From an uncultured Lachnospiraceae bacterium (GTDB lineage: Bacteria; Bacillota; Clostridia; Lachnospirales; Lachnospiraceae), in contig CACZRA010000281.1 in the NCBI GenBank assembly GCA_902783395.1, positions 1 to 16,473 on the forward strand: DNA of 16,473 nucleotides, read 5' to 3'. Position 1 is the first letter of the stretch. Every line of letters starts with the position of its first letter. The position numbers and the translations under genes were made by a program. The notes below the pieces were generated by a model, which saw nothing but the letters and a program-made list of their open reading frames with translations, was not told the DNA's origin and did not search any database. Shown piece by piece: positions 6,545 to 12,312 of the stretch.

Positions 6545-7339
6545 ATGAAGATCGAAAAAGTGAATGACAAACAGATAAGGTGCACGCTTACCAAAAATGA
6601 CCTGGTCTCAAGGAATTTAAAGATGAGCGAACTTGCATACGGGACAGATAAAGCAAAGAATCTATTTAAGGATATGATGAGGGAGGCTCACCACAGGTTC
6701 GGTTTTGATGTTGAGGATATACCCTTGATGATCGAGGCTATTCCTATATCAAATGATGCCATTGTTCTGGTCATAACAAAGGTTGAGGATCCTGAGGAGC
6801 TGGATACAAGGTTTTCGAAGTTTGCTCCCTCTGTTGATGAAGCGGAGCCTCAGGATATCAGGAAGCGTAGAGAGCCGGGGAATGCTGATGATATCATAGA
6901 TCTTTTCAGAAAGCTCAAGGAGCAGGTTGAAGATGCCCAGTCTGCCATGACTGCAAGCGAAGCGGGAGATTCCATCACGACGACAAGGAAGATCGGTTCA
7001 CCGGACGGAGGGATGGAGAAGGAAGTAAGGATCACGATCCAGGTAGATCTTACAAAGCTGTATTCCTTTGATGATCTTGATAATATAATTATGGTATCAA
7101 AGATACTAAAAGGGATCTATCACGGTGAAAACGTCCTTTACCGGGATCCGGAGGAAAACAGATACTATCTTCTTCTCAGGAAATCAGACCATACACCGGA
7201 GGTCTTTAACAAGGTATGTAACATCATAACCGAATACGGAAACATGGAGGAGTGTACAACGGCGGTTGAGGGCCGGATCAAAGAGCACTTTGAAGTGATC
7301 ATACCGTCTTTTGCCATAGAAAAACTGTCAATAATATAA
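6545..7339 (+). CDS. mecA: MecA-family adaptor protein for ClpCP proteolysis
   Basis: A 264-residue protein with the two-domain MecA plan. The N-terminal substrate-binding domain (1-97) opens MKIEKVNDKQIRCTLTKNDL, continues with SELAYGTDKAKNLFKDMM, and ends VITKVEDPEELDTRFSKF. A charged, variable linker covers about 98-160. The C-terminal domain (about 161-264) has YSFDDLDNIIMVSKIL and RYYLLL and is the part that in Bacillus binds ClpC and promotes its hexamer assembly. The adaptor delivers specific substrates to ClpCP; targets here are unknown. An open frame continues upstream to 6431, but that extension encodes only the 42-base repeat DNA, and family alignment plus GGGAGA place the start at 6545. 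It may be read through from dnaB, since no clear promoter was found in the gap. Confidence 0.92.
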   Translation: MKIEKVNDKQIRCTLTKNDLVSRNLKMSELAYGTDKAKNLFKDMMREAHHRFGFDVEDIPLMIEAIPISNDAIVLVITKVEDPEELDTRFSKFAPSVDEAEPQDIRKRREPGNADDIIDLFRKLKEQVEDAQSAMTASEAGDSITTTRKIGSPDGGMEKEVRITIQVDLTKLYSFDDLDNIIMVSKILKGIYHGENVLYRDPEENRYYLLLRKSDHTPEVFNKVCNIITEYGNMEECTTAVEGRIKEHFEVIIPSFAIEKLSII

Positions 7340-7341
7340 CG

Positions 7342-7370
7342 TTGTTTTATATATATACTTAATGTATAAT
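7342..7370 (+). promoter_or_regulatory. Sigma-A promoter for the ferredoxin gene
   Basis: TTGTTT (7342-7347) and a perfect TATAAT (7365-7370) are separated by 17 bases, with an AT-rich spacer. Transcription would begin near 7377, giving a leader of about 60 bases. Confidence 0.75.
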
Positions 7371-7435
7371 ACCCGTAGATTTTGAAGCGTCAGGTTGCTT
7401 CACATCATAAAGGTTTTTTTAAGGAGGAATATAAA

Positions 7436-7606
7436 ATGGCTCACGTAATCAATGATTCATGCATCAGCTGTGGGGCTTGTGCATCACAGTGTCCGGTAAA
7501 TGCGATCGCAGAGGGAGACGGCAAGTTTGAAGTCGATGCCGCAACCTGCATTGACTGCGGTGCATGTGAAGCGGGATGCCCTGTGGGTGCAATCGTTACC
7601 GAATAA
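7436..7606 (+). CDS. 2[4Fe-4S] ferredoxin
   Basis: A 56-residue clostridial-type ferredoxin carrying two low-potential [4Fe-4S] clusters, a soluble electron carrier for fermentative enzymes such as pyruvate:ferredoxin oxidoreductase and hydrogenase. Two CxxCxxCxxxCP motifs are visible: Cys9/12/15/19 followed by Pro20, and Cys38/41/44/48 followed by Pro49. The two halves are internal repeats (C-I-S-C-G-A-C and C-I-D-C-G-A-C). A perfect AAGGAGG at 7420-7427 precedes the ATG at 7436. The frame is open further upstream to 7382, but that would add 18 residues foreign to the family. It is monocistronic, with promoter and terminator. Confidence 0.97.
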   Translation: MAHVINDSCISCGACASQCPVNAIAEGDGKFEVDAATCIDCGACEAGCPVGAIVTE

Positions 7607-7632
7607 GCAGGGAGAAACAGCATAGTGCGCAG

Positions 7633-7661
7633 AAAGAGCCGTCCCATGGGCGGCTCTTTTA
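7633..7661 (+). terminator. Intrinsic terminator after the ferredoxin gene
   Basis: AAAGAGCCG (7633-7641) pairs with CGGCTCTTT (7651-7659) in a 9-bp stem, followed by a short T-run. It lies 26 bases after the ferredoxin stop. Confidence 0.75.
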
Positions 7662-7675
7662 GTGTCCTGTAAGAG

Positions 7676-7684
7676 TTATTCACC
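7676..7684 (+). other. Near-consensus DnaA box
   Basis: TTATTCACC matches the relaxed DnaA-box consensus TTATNCACA at all but the last base. On its own it is weak. It is noted because a perfect box in the opposite orientation lies 36 bases downstream. Confidence 0.3.
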
Positions 7685-7720
7685 AAACCAACAAACTGAA
7701 AAGCATTATGTTAAGAAATC

Positions 7721-7729
7721 TGTGGATAA
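7721..7729 (-). other. Perfect DnaA box
   Basis: The plus strand reads TGTGGATAA, the exact reverse complement of the DnaA 9-mer TTATCCACA. It ends five bases before the -35 element of the promoter at 7735-7762, a position from which bound DnaA could affect transcription. A single box can arise by chance in a window of this size. Confidence 0.45.
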
Positions 7730-7734
7730 ATATA

Positions 7735-7762
7735 TTGACACAGATTTCCATATGACTATAAT
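7735..7762 (+). promoter_or_regulatory. Perfect consensus sigma-A promoter
   Basis: TTGACA (7735-7740) and TATAAT (7757-7762) both match the consensus exactly, with a 16-base spacer. Transcription should start at about 7767-7771. It is the strongest promoter in the window. The first good protein start downstream is more than 300 bases away at 8091, so the main product may be the RNA itself. Confidence 0.85.
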
Positions 7763-7766
7763 GCAT

Positions 7767-8000
7767 ACTTGTAGAGCGATCGGGGATTCCGATGCCGGAG
7801 GAGGTGACCGGACCGATCAGAAAATAAAAAAGGGATCATTTTCCGGATACTGTTTCAGCAGTGTCAGCTGCCCCATATTGTGGTGGCAATTATTGCCCAT
7901 ACGGCTCTGCCGTATCAGAAACAAACTTCCCTTCACATATAAGACATGAATGCAGACGAATTTAAGCTATACAAAAGGCATCATCCGGTCGCGCTATTAA
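7767..8000 (+). ncRNA. Candidate structured RNA (non-coding RNA or long leader), family unknown
   Basis: The region starts at a perfect promoter and holds no convincing protein frame. Its ends can pair. AGAGCGATCGG (7773-7783) pairs with 7985-7995 with one mismatch and one G-U. After a 7/2-base internal loop, GATGCC (7791-7796) pairs perfectly with GGCATC (7977-7982). Inside lie AAGGGA/TCCCTT (7830-7835 with 7928-7933), a bulged hairpin TGCCCCA/TGG-T-GGCA (7869-7888), GGCAA/TTGCC (7885-7897), which competes with it, and ATACGGC/GCCGTAT with a 3-base loop (7899-7915). A purine-rich GGAGGAGG is at 7797-7804. I could not match it to a riboswitch, tmRNA, SRP RNA or RNase P RNA. No T-run terminator follows, so it may be the 5' leader of the 73-codon gene. 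The folds were paired by eye, and the 3' end is a guess. Confidence 0.45.
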
Positions 8001-8030
8001 CTGTAGTTGAATGTTAAATTCCCAAAAACG

Positions 8031-8056
8031 AGGTACAGGTTGTCACGGGTGTACCT
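8031..8056 (+). promoter_or_regulatory. Hairpin upstream of the 73-codon gene
   Basis: AGGTACA (8031-8037) pairs with TGTACCT (8050-8056), a 7-bp stem with a 12-base loop. It ends 16 bases before the GGAGG ribosome binding site (8073-8077). No T-run follows, so it is not a terminator. It could be part of a translational control element if the upstream RNA is a leader. Confidence 0.4.
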
Positions 8057-8090
8057 TATGGTCAAAATTAACGGAGGCTGACAGAAAATC

Positions 8091-8312
8091 ATGTCACATA
8101 TTAGAAAGAGATCAGGATCAGACAAGGAACTGATGAAAATGCTGAGACATTACCAGAAGGACGGGATAAAGATCTTCTTCGAGGATCATCTGAGTTCACC
8201 CCAGGAAGTGGTAAGGATGATGATGGTACATGATGATGAAGTATTTATGCCGGATTATGTAATGGATAAGCATGACAGACTGGTCCAGATCAGATTTGAT
8301 CAGGTGGTCTGA
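8091..8312 (+). CDS. Small protein of unknown function (73 residues)
   Basis: The ATG at 8091 opens a 73-codon frame, with GGAGG at 8073-8077, somewhat distant at 13 bases. Codon use resembles that of neighbouring genes. The protein is soluble and charged: a basic N-terminus (SHIRKRSGSDKELMKMLRHY), a middle KDGIKIFFEDHLSS, a Met-rich stretch VRMMMV, and a C-terminal part VMDKHDRLVQIRFDQV that looks like two strands. It has no Cys, membrane segment or signal peptide. I do not recognise the family. It is flanked by the candidate structured RNA upstream and a large hairpin element downstream, so it stands alone. Confidence 0.7.
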   Translation: MSHIRKRSGSDKELMKMLRHYQKDGIKIFFEDHLSSPQEVVRMMMVHDDEVFMPDYVMDKHDRLVQIRFDQVV

Positions 8313-8336
8313 TCACAACACTATAGTTTTTCCGAT

Positions 8337-8420
8337 AATACCCGGTTTTTGAACGTTTTTATCTGCGATACGGCGCCCCGAATGCTTTTCGCAGGAACTA
8401 TGTATCAAAAGCCGGGTATT
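8337..8420. repeat. 84-base nested inverted-repeat element
   Basis: AATACCCGGTTTTTGA (8337-8352) pairs with 8405-8420 over 16 bp with one G-U pair. Inside, CTGCGA (8363-8368) pairs with TCGCAG (8389-8394), and CGG/CCG pairs within 8371-8380. The outer arm pairs across a long branched loop, unlike a usual terminator, and only a weak T-containing stretch follows rightward. It lies between the 73-codon gene and the promoter at 8446. It could act as a terminator, an RNA-stabilising structure, or a small non-autonomous palindromic element. No target duplication was obvious. Confidence 0.65.
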
Positions 8421-8445
8421 TATCTTATATGGGCGGAGTAATATA

Positions 8446-8474
8446 TTGCAAGTTTACATAAGAAGTGGTATGAT
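8446..8474 (+). promoter_or_regulatory. Sigma-A promoter for the GH18-ywlC-rpiB cluster
   Basis: TTGCAA (8446-8451) and TATGAT (8469-8474) are spaced by 17 bases. Transcription would start near 8481, giving a leader of about 28 bases to the ATG at 8509. Confidence 0.65.
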
Positions 8475-8508
8475 ACTCTGGTTGTAGTGTTGTTAAACGG
8501 AGAAACGG

Positions 8509-10296
8509 ATGCGCGAGAGCCGGGAAGCAGAGAGACGGAAAAGAGAAAGAGCCAGGCGTTACGAAAGGGAGGATTCCGGAGAACGCAGCAGAAGACGGGA
8601 AGTCAGAAGATACAGCAGTAACAGAAGACGCTCATCCGGACATGGAGGATCCTCGTCGATGCTGCCGCTTGTAATAGCAGGTATCGTTATTGCGGGTATC
8701 GCATTTGTTCTTTTAGGAAACGGACTTTTTAAGGAAGTCGGAGGCTCAAAAGACAGGGCTGACCTTTCGGAATACTTCGGAGGTATACCTGACGGCGGTA
8801 CGGCACTTATCATAGACGGAGAGATAAGCGGAGAAAAAGCCATTATACAGAATGACGTACCTTTCATACCGCTCAGCTGTGCAAATACGTTTTATGATAA
8901 TCTGTATTATGATTCGCTTGAGGGACATCTTCTTGCAACAGGAGCGACATCTACTGTGGAAGGAGTTCAGGGGACGGACTACATAGCGGGGGAGCCGGTT
9001 TATATATCTCTTCCGTTCCTGAACCGTTTTGCCGCATTTTCATATGAGGTATACAAGGAGCCCTCGAGGATCGACATCATAACTTCGCCGGATCCCGTAG
9101 ATGAGGCGGAGATATCAAAGGCGACTGAGCTCAGGGCGTCTGCTGATAAGCAGTCGGACATACTGCTTGATCTTGATAAAGGGGATAAGGTACGGATACT
9201 TCAGGAAAATGAGGAATGGGCAGAGGTCAGATATCAGGCGGTTTCCGGATATGTTGAAATAAAAGATATCGAAGGGGAAAGGAGCAGCGGACCCGTCGTG
9301 CTTGAAGGCGGGGCAGAAGCCGATCTCAACTACCAAAAGAATCTGAGGGATCACAAGATAATACTCGGATTCCATAATGTAGCCGTTGCGGATGCCAATT
9401 CATATCTTTCGGATGCAGTGTCACAGACAAAAGGTATGAATGTCATAGCACCGACATGGCTCTCTCTCAGCGGGACCGACGGCGCACTCGCGGATATCGG
9501 GAGTGCTGAATATGTTGCAAAGGCACATGAGATGGGATATGAGGTCTGGGGGGTAGTAGATAACTTTAGTCAGGAGACAGATACCAACGAGGTGCTGTCA
9601 AGAACTTCAAAAAGGACCGCCCTTGAGCAGAACCTCATTAGCGAAGCGCTGAACCTGGGATTAGATGGTATCAATATTGACTTTGAACAGCTGATGGGCG
9701 AGACCGGTGATGATTTTGCCCAGTTTTTAAAAGAGCTGTCCATATATACAAGAGCGAACGGACTTGTACTGTCCGTGGACAATTATGTCCCGCAGGATTA
9801 TACGGATTTTTACAGGAGGGATATCCAGGGAAGAGTTGCCGAGTATGTGATCATTATGGGTTATGATGAGCATACAGCTGCCTCGGACGAGGCCGGTCCG
9901 GTAGCTTCACTGGGATTTGTGACTCAGGGTATCGAAGATACGCTTAAGGAGGTGCCGGCTGCTCAGGTAATAAATGCAATACCGTTTTATACCCGGAAAT
10001 GGGCCTATGAAGACGGGACTCTTTCATGTGAAAGCATGGGAATGAAGGAAGCAAAGGCCTTTTTGGCGGATAACGGCGTGCAGGCTACGTGGGATGCAGA
10101 AACATGTCAGAATTACGCCGCATTTGAGAAGGACGGGGTGTCATACAGTATCTGGCTTGAGGATGCCGAAAGCATATCTTCTAAGCTTGCGGTCATGACC
10201 GCACATGATCTCGGAGGAGTCGGATGCTGGAAGCTGACACAGGAAACACCGGATATATGGGATGTTATCGGCTCCTATTATCCTTCGGGGACATAA
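8509..10296 (+). CDS. Membrane-anchored SH3b and glycoside hydrolase family 18 protein
   Basis: A 595-residue protein. Residues 1-43 are cytoplasmic and extremely arginine-rich (18 Arg). One membrane helix spans about 52-70, anchoring the rest outside. A stalk-like domain (about 85-192) is followed by a bacterial SH3 domain (about 203-256), then a GH18 barrel (about 280-592). The GH18 signature is DGINIDFE (386-393) with Glu393 as the catalytic acid and Asp391 kept. The second Asp of DxxDxDxE is Asn, a change I recall from spore-type and wall-type members such as YaaH. MGYDEH (450-455) fits the conserved Tyr region. It probably cleaves or binds peptidoglycan glycan strands; enzyme activity is inferred. 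The start has GGAG six bases upstream. ywlC follows after 15 bases. Confidence 0.88.
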   Translation: MRESREAERRKRERARRYEREDSGERSRRREVRRYSSNRRRSSGHGGSSSMLPLVIAGIVIAGIAFVLLGNGLFKEVGGSKDRADLSEYFGGIPDGGTALIIDGEISGEKAIIQNDVPFIPLSCANTFYDNLYYDSLEGHLLATGATSTVEGVQGTDYIAGEPVYISLPFLNRFAAFSYEVYKEPSRIDIITSPDPVDEAEISKATELRASADKQSDILLDLDKGDKVRILQENEEWAEVRYQAVSGYVEIKDIEGERSSGPVVLEGGAEADLNYQKNLRDHKIILGFHNVAVADANSYLSDAVSQTKGMNVIAPTWLSLSGTDGALADIGSAEYVAKAHEMGYEVWGVVDNFSQETDTNEVLSRTSKRTALEQNLISEALNLGLDGINIDFEQLMGETGDDFAQFLKELSIYTRANGLVLSVDNYVPQDYTDFYRRDIQGRVAEYVIIMGYDEHTAASDEAGPVASLGFVTQGIEDTLKEVPAAQVINAIPFYTRKWAYEDGTLSCESMGMKEAKAFLADNGVQATWDAETCQNYAAFEKDGVSYSIWLEDAESISSKLAVMTAHDLGGVGCWKLTQETPDIWDVIGSYYPSGT

Positions 10297-10311
10297 AGAG
10301 TACAGACCGGA

Positions 10312-11367
10312 ATGAGGACCAGGATCGTTAAGGCCTGCGGTGACCCGGTGCTTGACGGCGGGATCATGGAACAGGCGGCAAGGATAATAAAAGAGGGCGG
10401 TCTGGTGGCTATACCTACGGAAACAGTGTATGGACTGGCGGGAGATGCCCTTAATCCGGATTCCGCAAGGAAGATATATGAAGCAAAAGGAAGACCTTCG
10501 GATAATCCCCTGATAGTTCATATCGCACGGGAGGAGGATATGGATGCCATAGCGAAGGATATTCCCGATGAAGCTTATGCTGCTGCGGAGCGTTTCTGGC
10601 CGGGGCCGCTCACTATGGTGCTCTACAAAAAGGATATTGTTCCTTATGAGACAACCGGGGGTCTGGATACGGTGGCGGTCAGATTTCCCGAAAACCCTAT
10701 AGCAAGGGAGTTTATACTTGCAGCGGGCGGATATATAGCGGCACCTTCAGCTAATCTGTCGGGAAGACCCAGCTGTACCACTGCCGAACATTGCAGGCAG
10801 GATCTTGATGGCAGGATCGAAATGATAATTGACGGCGGTGAGGTTGGTATAGGACTGGAGTCCACTATCGTGGATATGACGGTAAAGCCCCCCTGTATAT
10901 TAAGGCAGGGATATATAAATGAGGCCATGTTGCAGGAGGTACTGCGCGATGTAGGTTCCGATGACGCCGGGCATGAGGTTCCGGATGACAGCCGTCCCAA
11001 AGCACCGGGGATGAAATACAGGCACTACTCCCCGAAAGGAAAGCTCTGTATCGTCCAGGGAGAACGGGACAGCGTCATCAGCGAAATAAACCGGCTGATA
11101 AGGGAAAAGGAGAGCAGGGGATACAGAGCGGCAGTTATAACGTCCGATGAAGACAAGGACAGGTATGATATCAAGGCGCCCGTGATGGTCATAGGAAGCC
11201 TTGATGATGAAGATATGATAGCACACAGACTCTTTTCCATACTCAGAGAGCTTGATGATATGGGAATAGAATATATTTACAGTGAAAGCTTTGACACGCC
11301 GAGACTTGGGAAAGCGATAATGGACAGGATGCTCAGAGCATCGGGGAACAATGTGATACGTATATAA
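10312..11367 (+). CDS. ywlC: L-threonylcarbamoyladenylate synthase (YwlC/Sua5 type)
   Basis: A 351-residue enzyme of the long Sua5 form. It makes threonylcarbamoyl-AMP from threonine, bicarbonate and ATP, the first step of the tRNA t6A37 modification used in decoding ANN codons. The YrdC-like domain (about 14-212) shows PTETVYGLAGDA (35-46), KGRPSDNPLIVHI (59-71) and SANLSGRPS (146-154), motifs that bind substrate and nucleotide. The linker PGMKYRHYSPKG (232-243) is typical of the Sua5 form. The C-terminal Sua5 domain (about 244-351) is less conserved. No strong ribosome binding site precedes the ATG. The stop overlaps the ribosome binding site of rpiB, so they form one operon. A ywlC-rpiB neighbourhood is common in Firmicutes. 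Confidence 0.95.
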   Translation: MRTRIVKACGDPVLDGGIMEQAARIIKEGGLVAIPTETVYGLAGDALNPDSARKIYEAKGRPSDNPLIVHIAREEDMDAIAKDIPDEAYAAAERFWPGPLTMVLYKKDIVPYETTGGLDTVAVRFPENPIAREFILAAGGYIAAPSANLSGRPSCTTAEHCRQDLDGRIEMIIDGGEVGIGLESTIVDMTVKPPCILRQGYINEAMLQEVLRDVGSDDAGHEVPDDSRPKAPGMKYRHYSPKGKLCIVQGERDSVISEINRLIREKESRGYRAAVITSDEDKDRYDIKAPVMVIGSLDDEDMIAHRLFSILRELDDMGIEYIYSESFDTPRLGKAIMDRMLRASGNNVIRI

Positions 11368-11372
11368 GGAGG
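11366..11372 (+). promoter_or_regulatory. Strong RBS that sets a TTG start for rpiB
   Basis: AAGGAGG overlaps the ywlC stop codon and lies six bases before TTG at 11379. With no ATG or GTG nearby in frame and the family N-terminus (KVAIACDHGG) starting at the next codon, this fixes TTG as the start. Confidence 0.9.
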
Positions 11373-11378
11373 ATAAAA

Positions 11379-11816
11379 TTGAAGGTAGCGATAGCCTGTG
11401 ATCATGGCGGATATGATTTAAAGATGAAGCTGATACCCCATCTTAAGGAGCAGGGACATGAGATCAGCGATCTCGGATGCGACAGTACCGATTCGGTGGA
11501 TTATCCTTTGTACGGAAAGGCTGTCGGACATGCTGTTGCCGACGGCAGGGCTGACCGGGGAATAGTCATATGTACGACCGGAATAGGTATATCCATAGCT
11601 GCCAACAAGATCAAAGGGGTAAGAGCGGCAGTCTGCACGAACGGGCTTATGGCAAAGATGACAAGACTGCATAATGATGCCAATGTTCTTGCGCTCGGTG
11701 CCAATATAGTCGGATATGGTCTTGCAGAGGAGATCTGCGATATATTCCTTGAGACCGGGTTTTCCGGGGGAGAAAGACATATCCGCAGGATAAACGGAAT
11801 AGAGGCGGATGACTGA
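11379..11816 (+). CDS. rpiB: Ribose 5-phosphate isomerase B (RpiB/LacAB family)
   Basis: A 145-residue cytoplasmic isomerase that interconverts ribose 5-phosphate and ribulose 5-phosphate in the pentose phosphate pathway. Family marks are ACDHGG (6-11, with Asp8/His9), DYPLYG (41-46), VICTTGIGISIAANK (63-77) with Cys65 as the candidate catalytic base, and the phosphate-binding R-L-H-N-D at 96-100. The Gly after the catalytic Cys seen in many members is Thr here (CTTG rather than CGTG). The family also includes sugar isomerases with other substrates, so ribose specificity is inferred. It starts at TTG with a strong Shine-Dalgarno. Its last eight bases overlap the next gene, showing tight coupling. 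Confidence 0.92.
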   Translation: MKVAIACDHGGYDLKMKLIPHLKEQGHEISDLGCDSTDSVDYPLYGKAVGHAVADGRADRGIVICTTGIGISIAANKIKGVRAAVCTNGLMAKMTRLHNDANVLALGANIVGYGLAEEICDIFLETGFSGGERHIRRINGIEADD

Positions 11817-12312
11817 TACAAGGACAGAAAAAAGAAAGGAACATATCTCCTGGGATGAATACTTCATGGGGGTTGCCAAACTGACAGCGGAACGTTCAAA
11901 GGATCCAAACTCCCAGGTCGGAGCCTGTATCGTAAGCGAAGATCACCGGATCCTTTCCATGGGGTATAACGGTTTTCCCAGAGGCTGTTCCGATGATGTT
12001 TATCCGTGGGCCAGGGAAGGGGATGAGCTCTCGGTAAAGTATACCTATGTGACACACGCAGAGCTGAATGCGATCCTGAATTTCAGGGGCGGAAACACCT
12101 CACTTACGGGAGCAACGCTGTATGTTACACTTTTTCCCTGCAACGAATGCGCAAAGGCGATAATACAGACCGGAATAAAGCATGTTGTATATGAATCCGA
12201 TAAATATGCAAATACTCCGTCAACAATAGCTTCAAAGAGGATGTTTGATTCTGCGGGAATAACATACAGAAAATACGAAAACAGCGGAAGAAAGGTGGTC
12301 ATAAATCTATGA
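11809..12312 (+). CDS. comEB: Deoxycytidylate (dCMP) deaminase, ComEB type
   Basis: A 167-residue zinc enzyme of the cytidine/deoxycytidylate deaminase fold that converts dCMP to dUMP, feeding thymidylate synthesis. The zinc site is visible as THAE (His83, with Glu85 as proton shuttle) and PCNEC (Cys111, Cys114). Family stretches WDEYFMGVAKLTAERSKD (15-32) and GYNGFPRGCSDD (52-63) match dCMP deaminases rather than tRNA or cytidine deaminases. Length is normal and no signal peptide is present. It starts inside the end of rpiB and its stop overlaps the next start by four bases (ATGA), so all three are translated from one message. A ywlC-rpiB-comEB grouping is known in clostridia. Confidence 0.93.
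   Translation: MTDTRTEKRKEHISWDEYFMGVAKLTAERSKDPNSQVGACIVSEDHRILSMGYNGFPRGCSDDVYPWAREGDELSVKYTYVTHAELNAILNFRGGNTSLTGATLYVTLFPCNECAKAIIQTGIKHVVYESDKYANTPSTIASKRMFDSAGITYRKYENSGRKVVINL

Noticed and set aside
6283..6567. A 94-codon frame overlapping the end of dnaB
   Set aside because: It runs mostly through the hairpins and 42-base repeats, giving repeated peptide segments, and no start signal supports it.
7382..7435. Upstream start extending the ferredoxin by 18 residues
   Set aside because: The perfect AAGGAGG and the 56-residue family length place the start at 7436.
7797..7806. GGAGGAGG followed by GTG as a translation start
   Set aside because: The GTG overlaps the purine motif, leaving no spacer, and the frame ends after seven codons. 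The motif is more likely structural in the RNA.
7662..7949. A 95-codon rightward frame after the ferredoxin terminator
   Set aside because: No ribosome binding site, its start precedes the strong promoter, and the composition (Cys, Trp, Arg clusters) is unlike the neighbouring genes.
7946..8017. A 23-codon open frame starting ATG-AAT-GCA inside the candidate RNA
   Set aside because: It looks protein-like but has no ribosome binding site, and its 3' part coincides with bases needed for the terminal helix of the RNA. Ribosome profiling could revive it.
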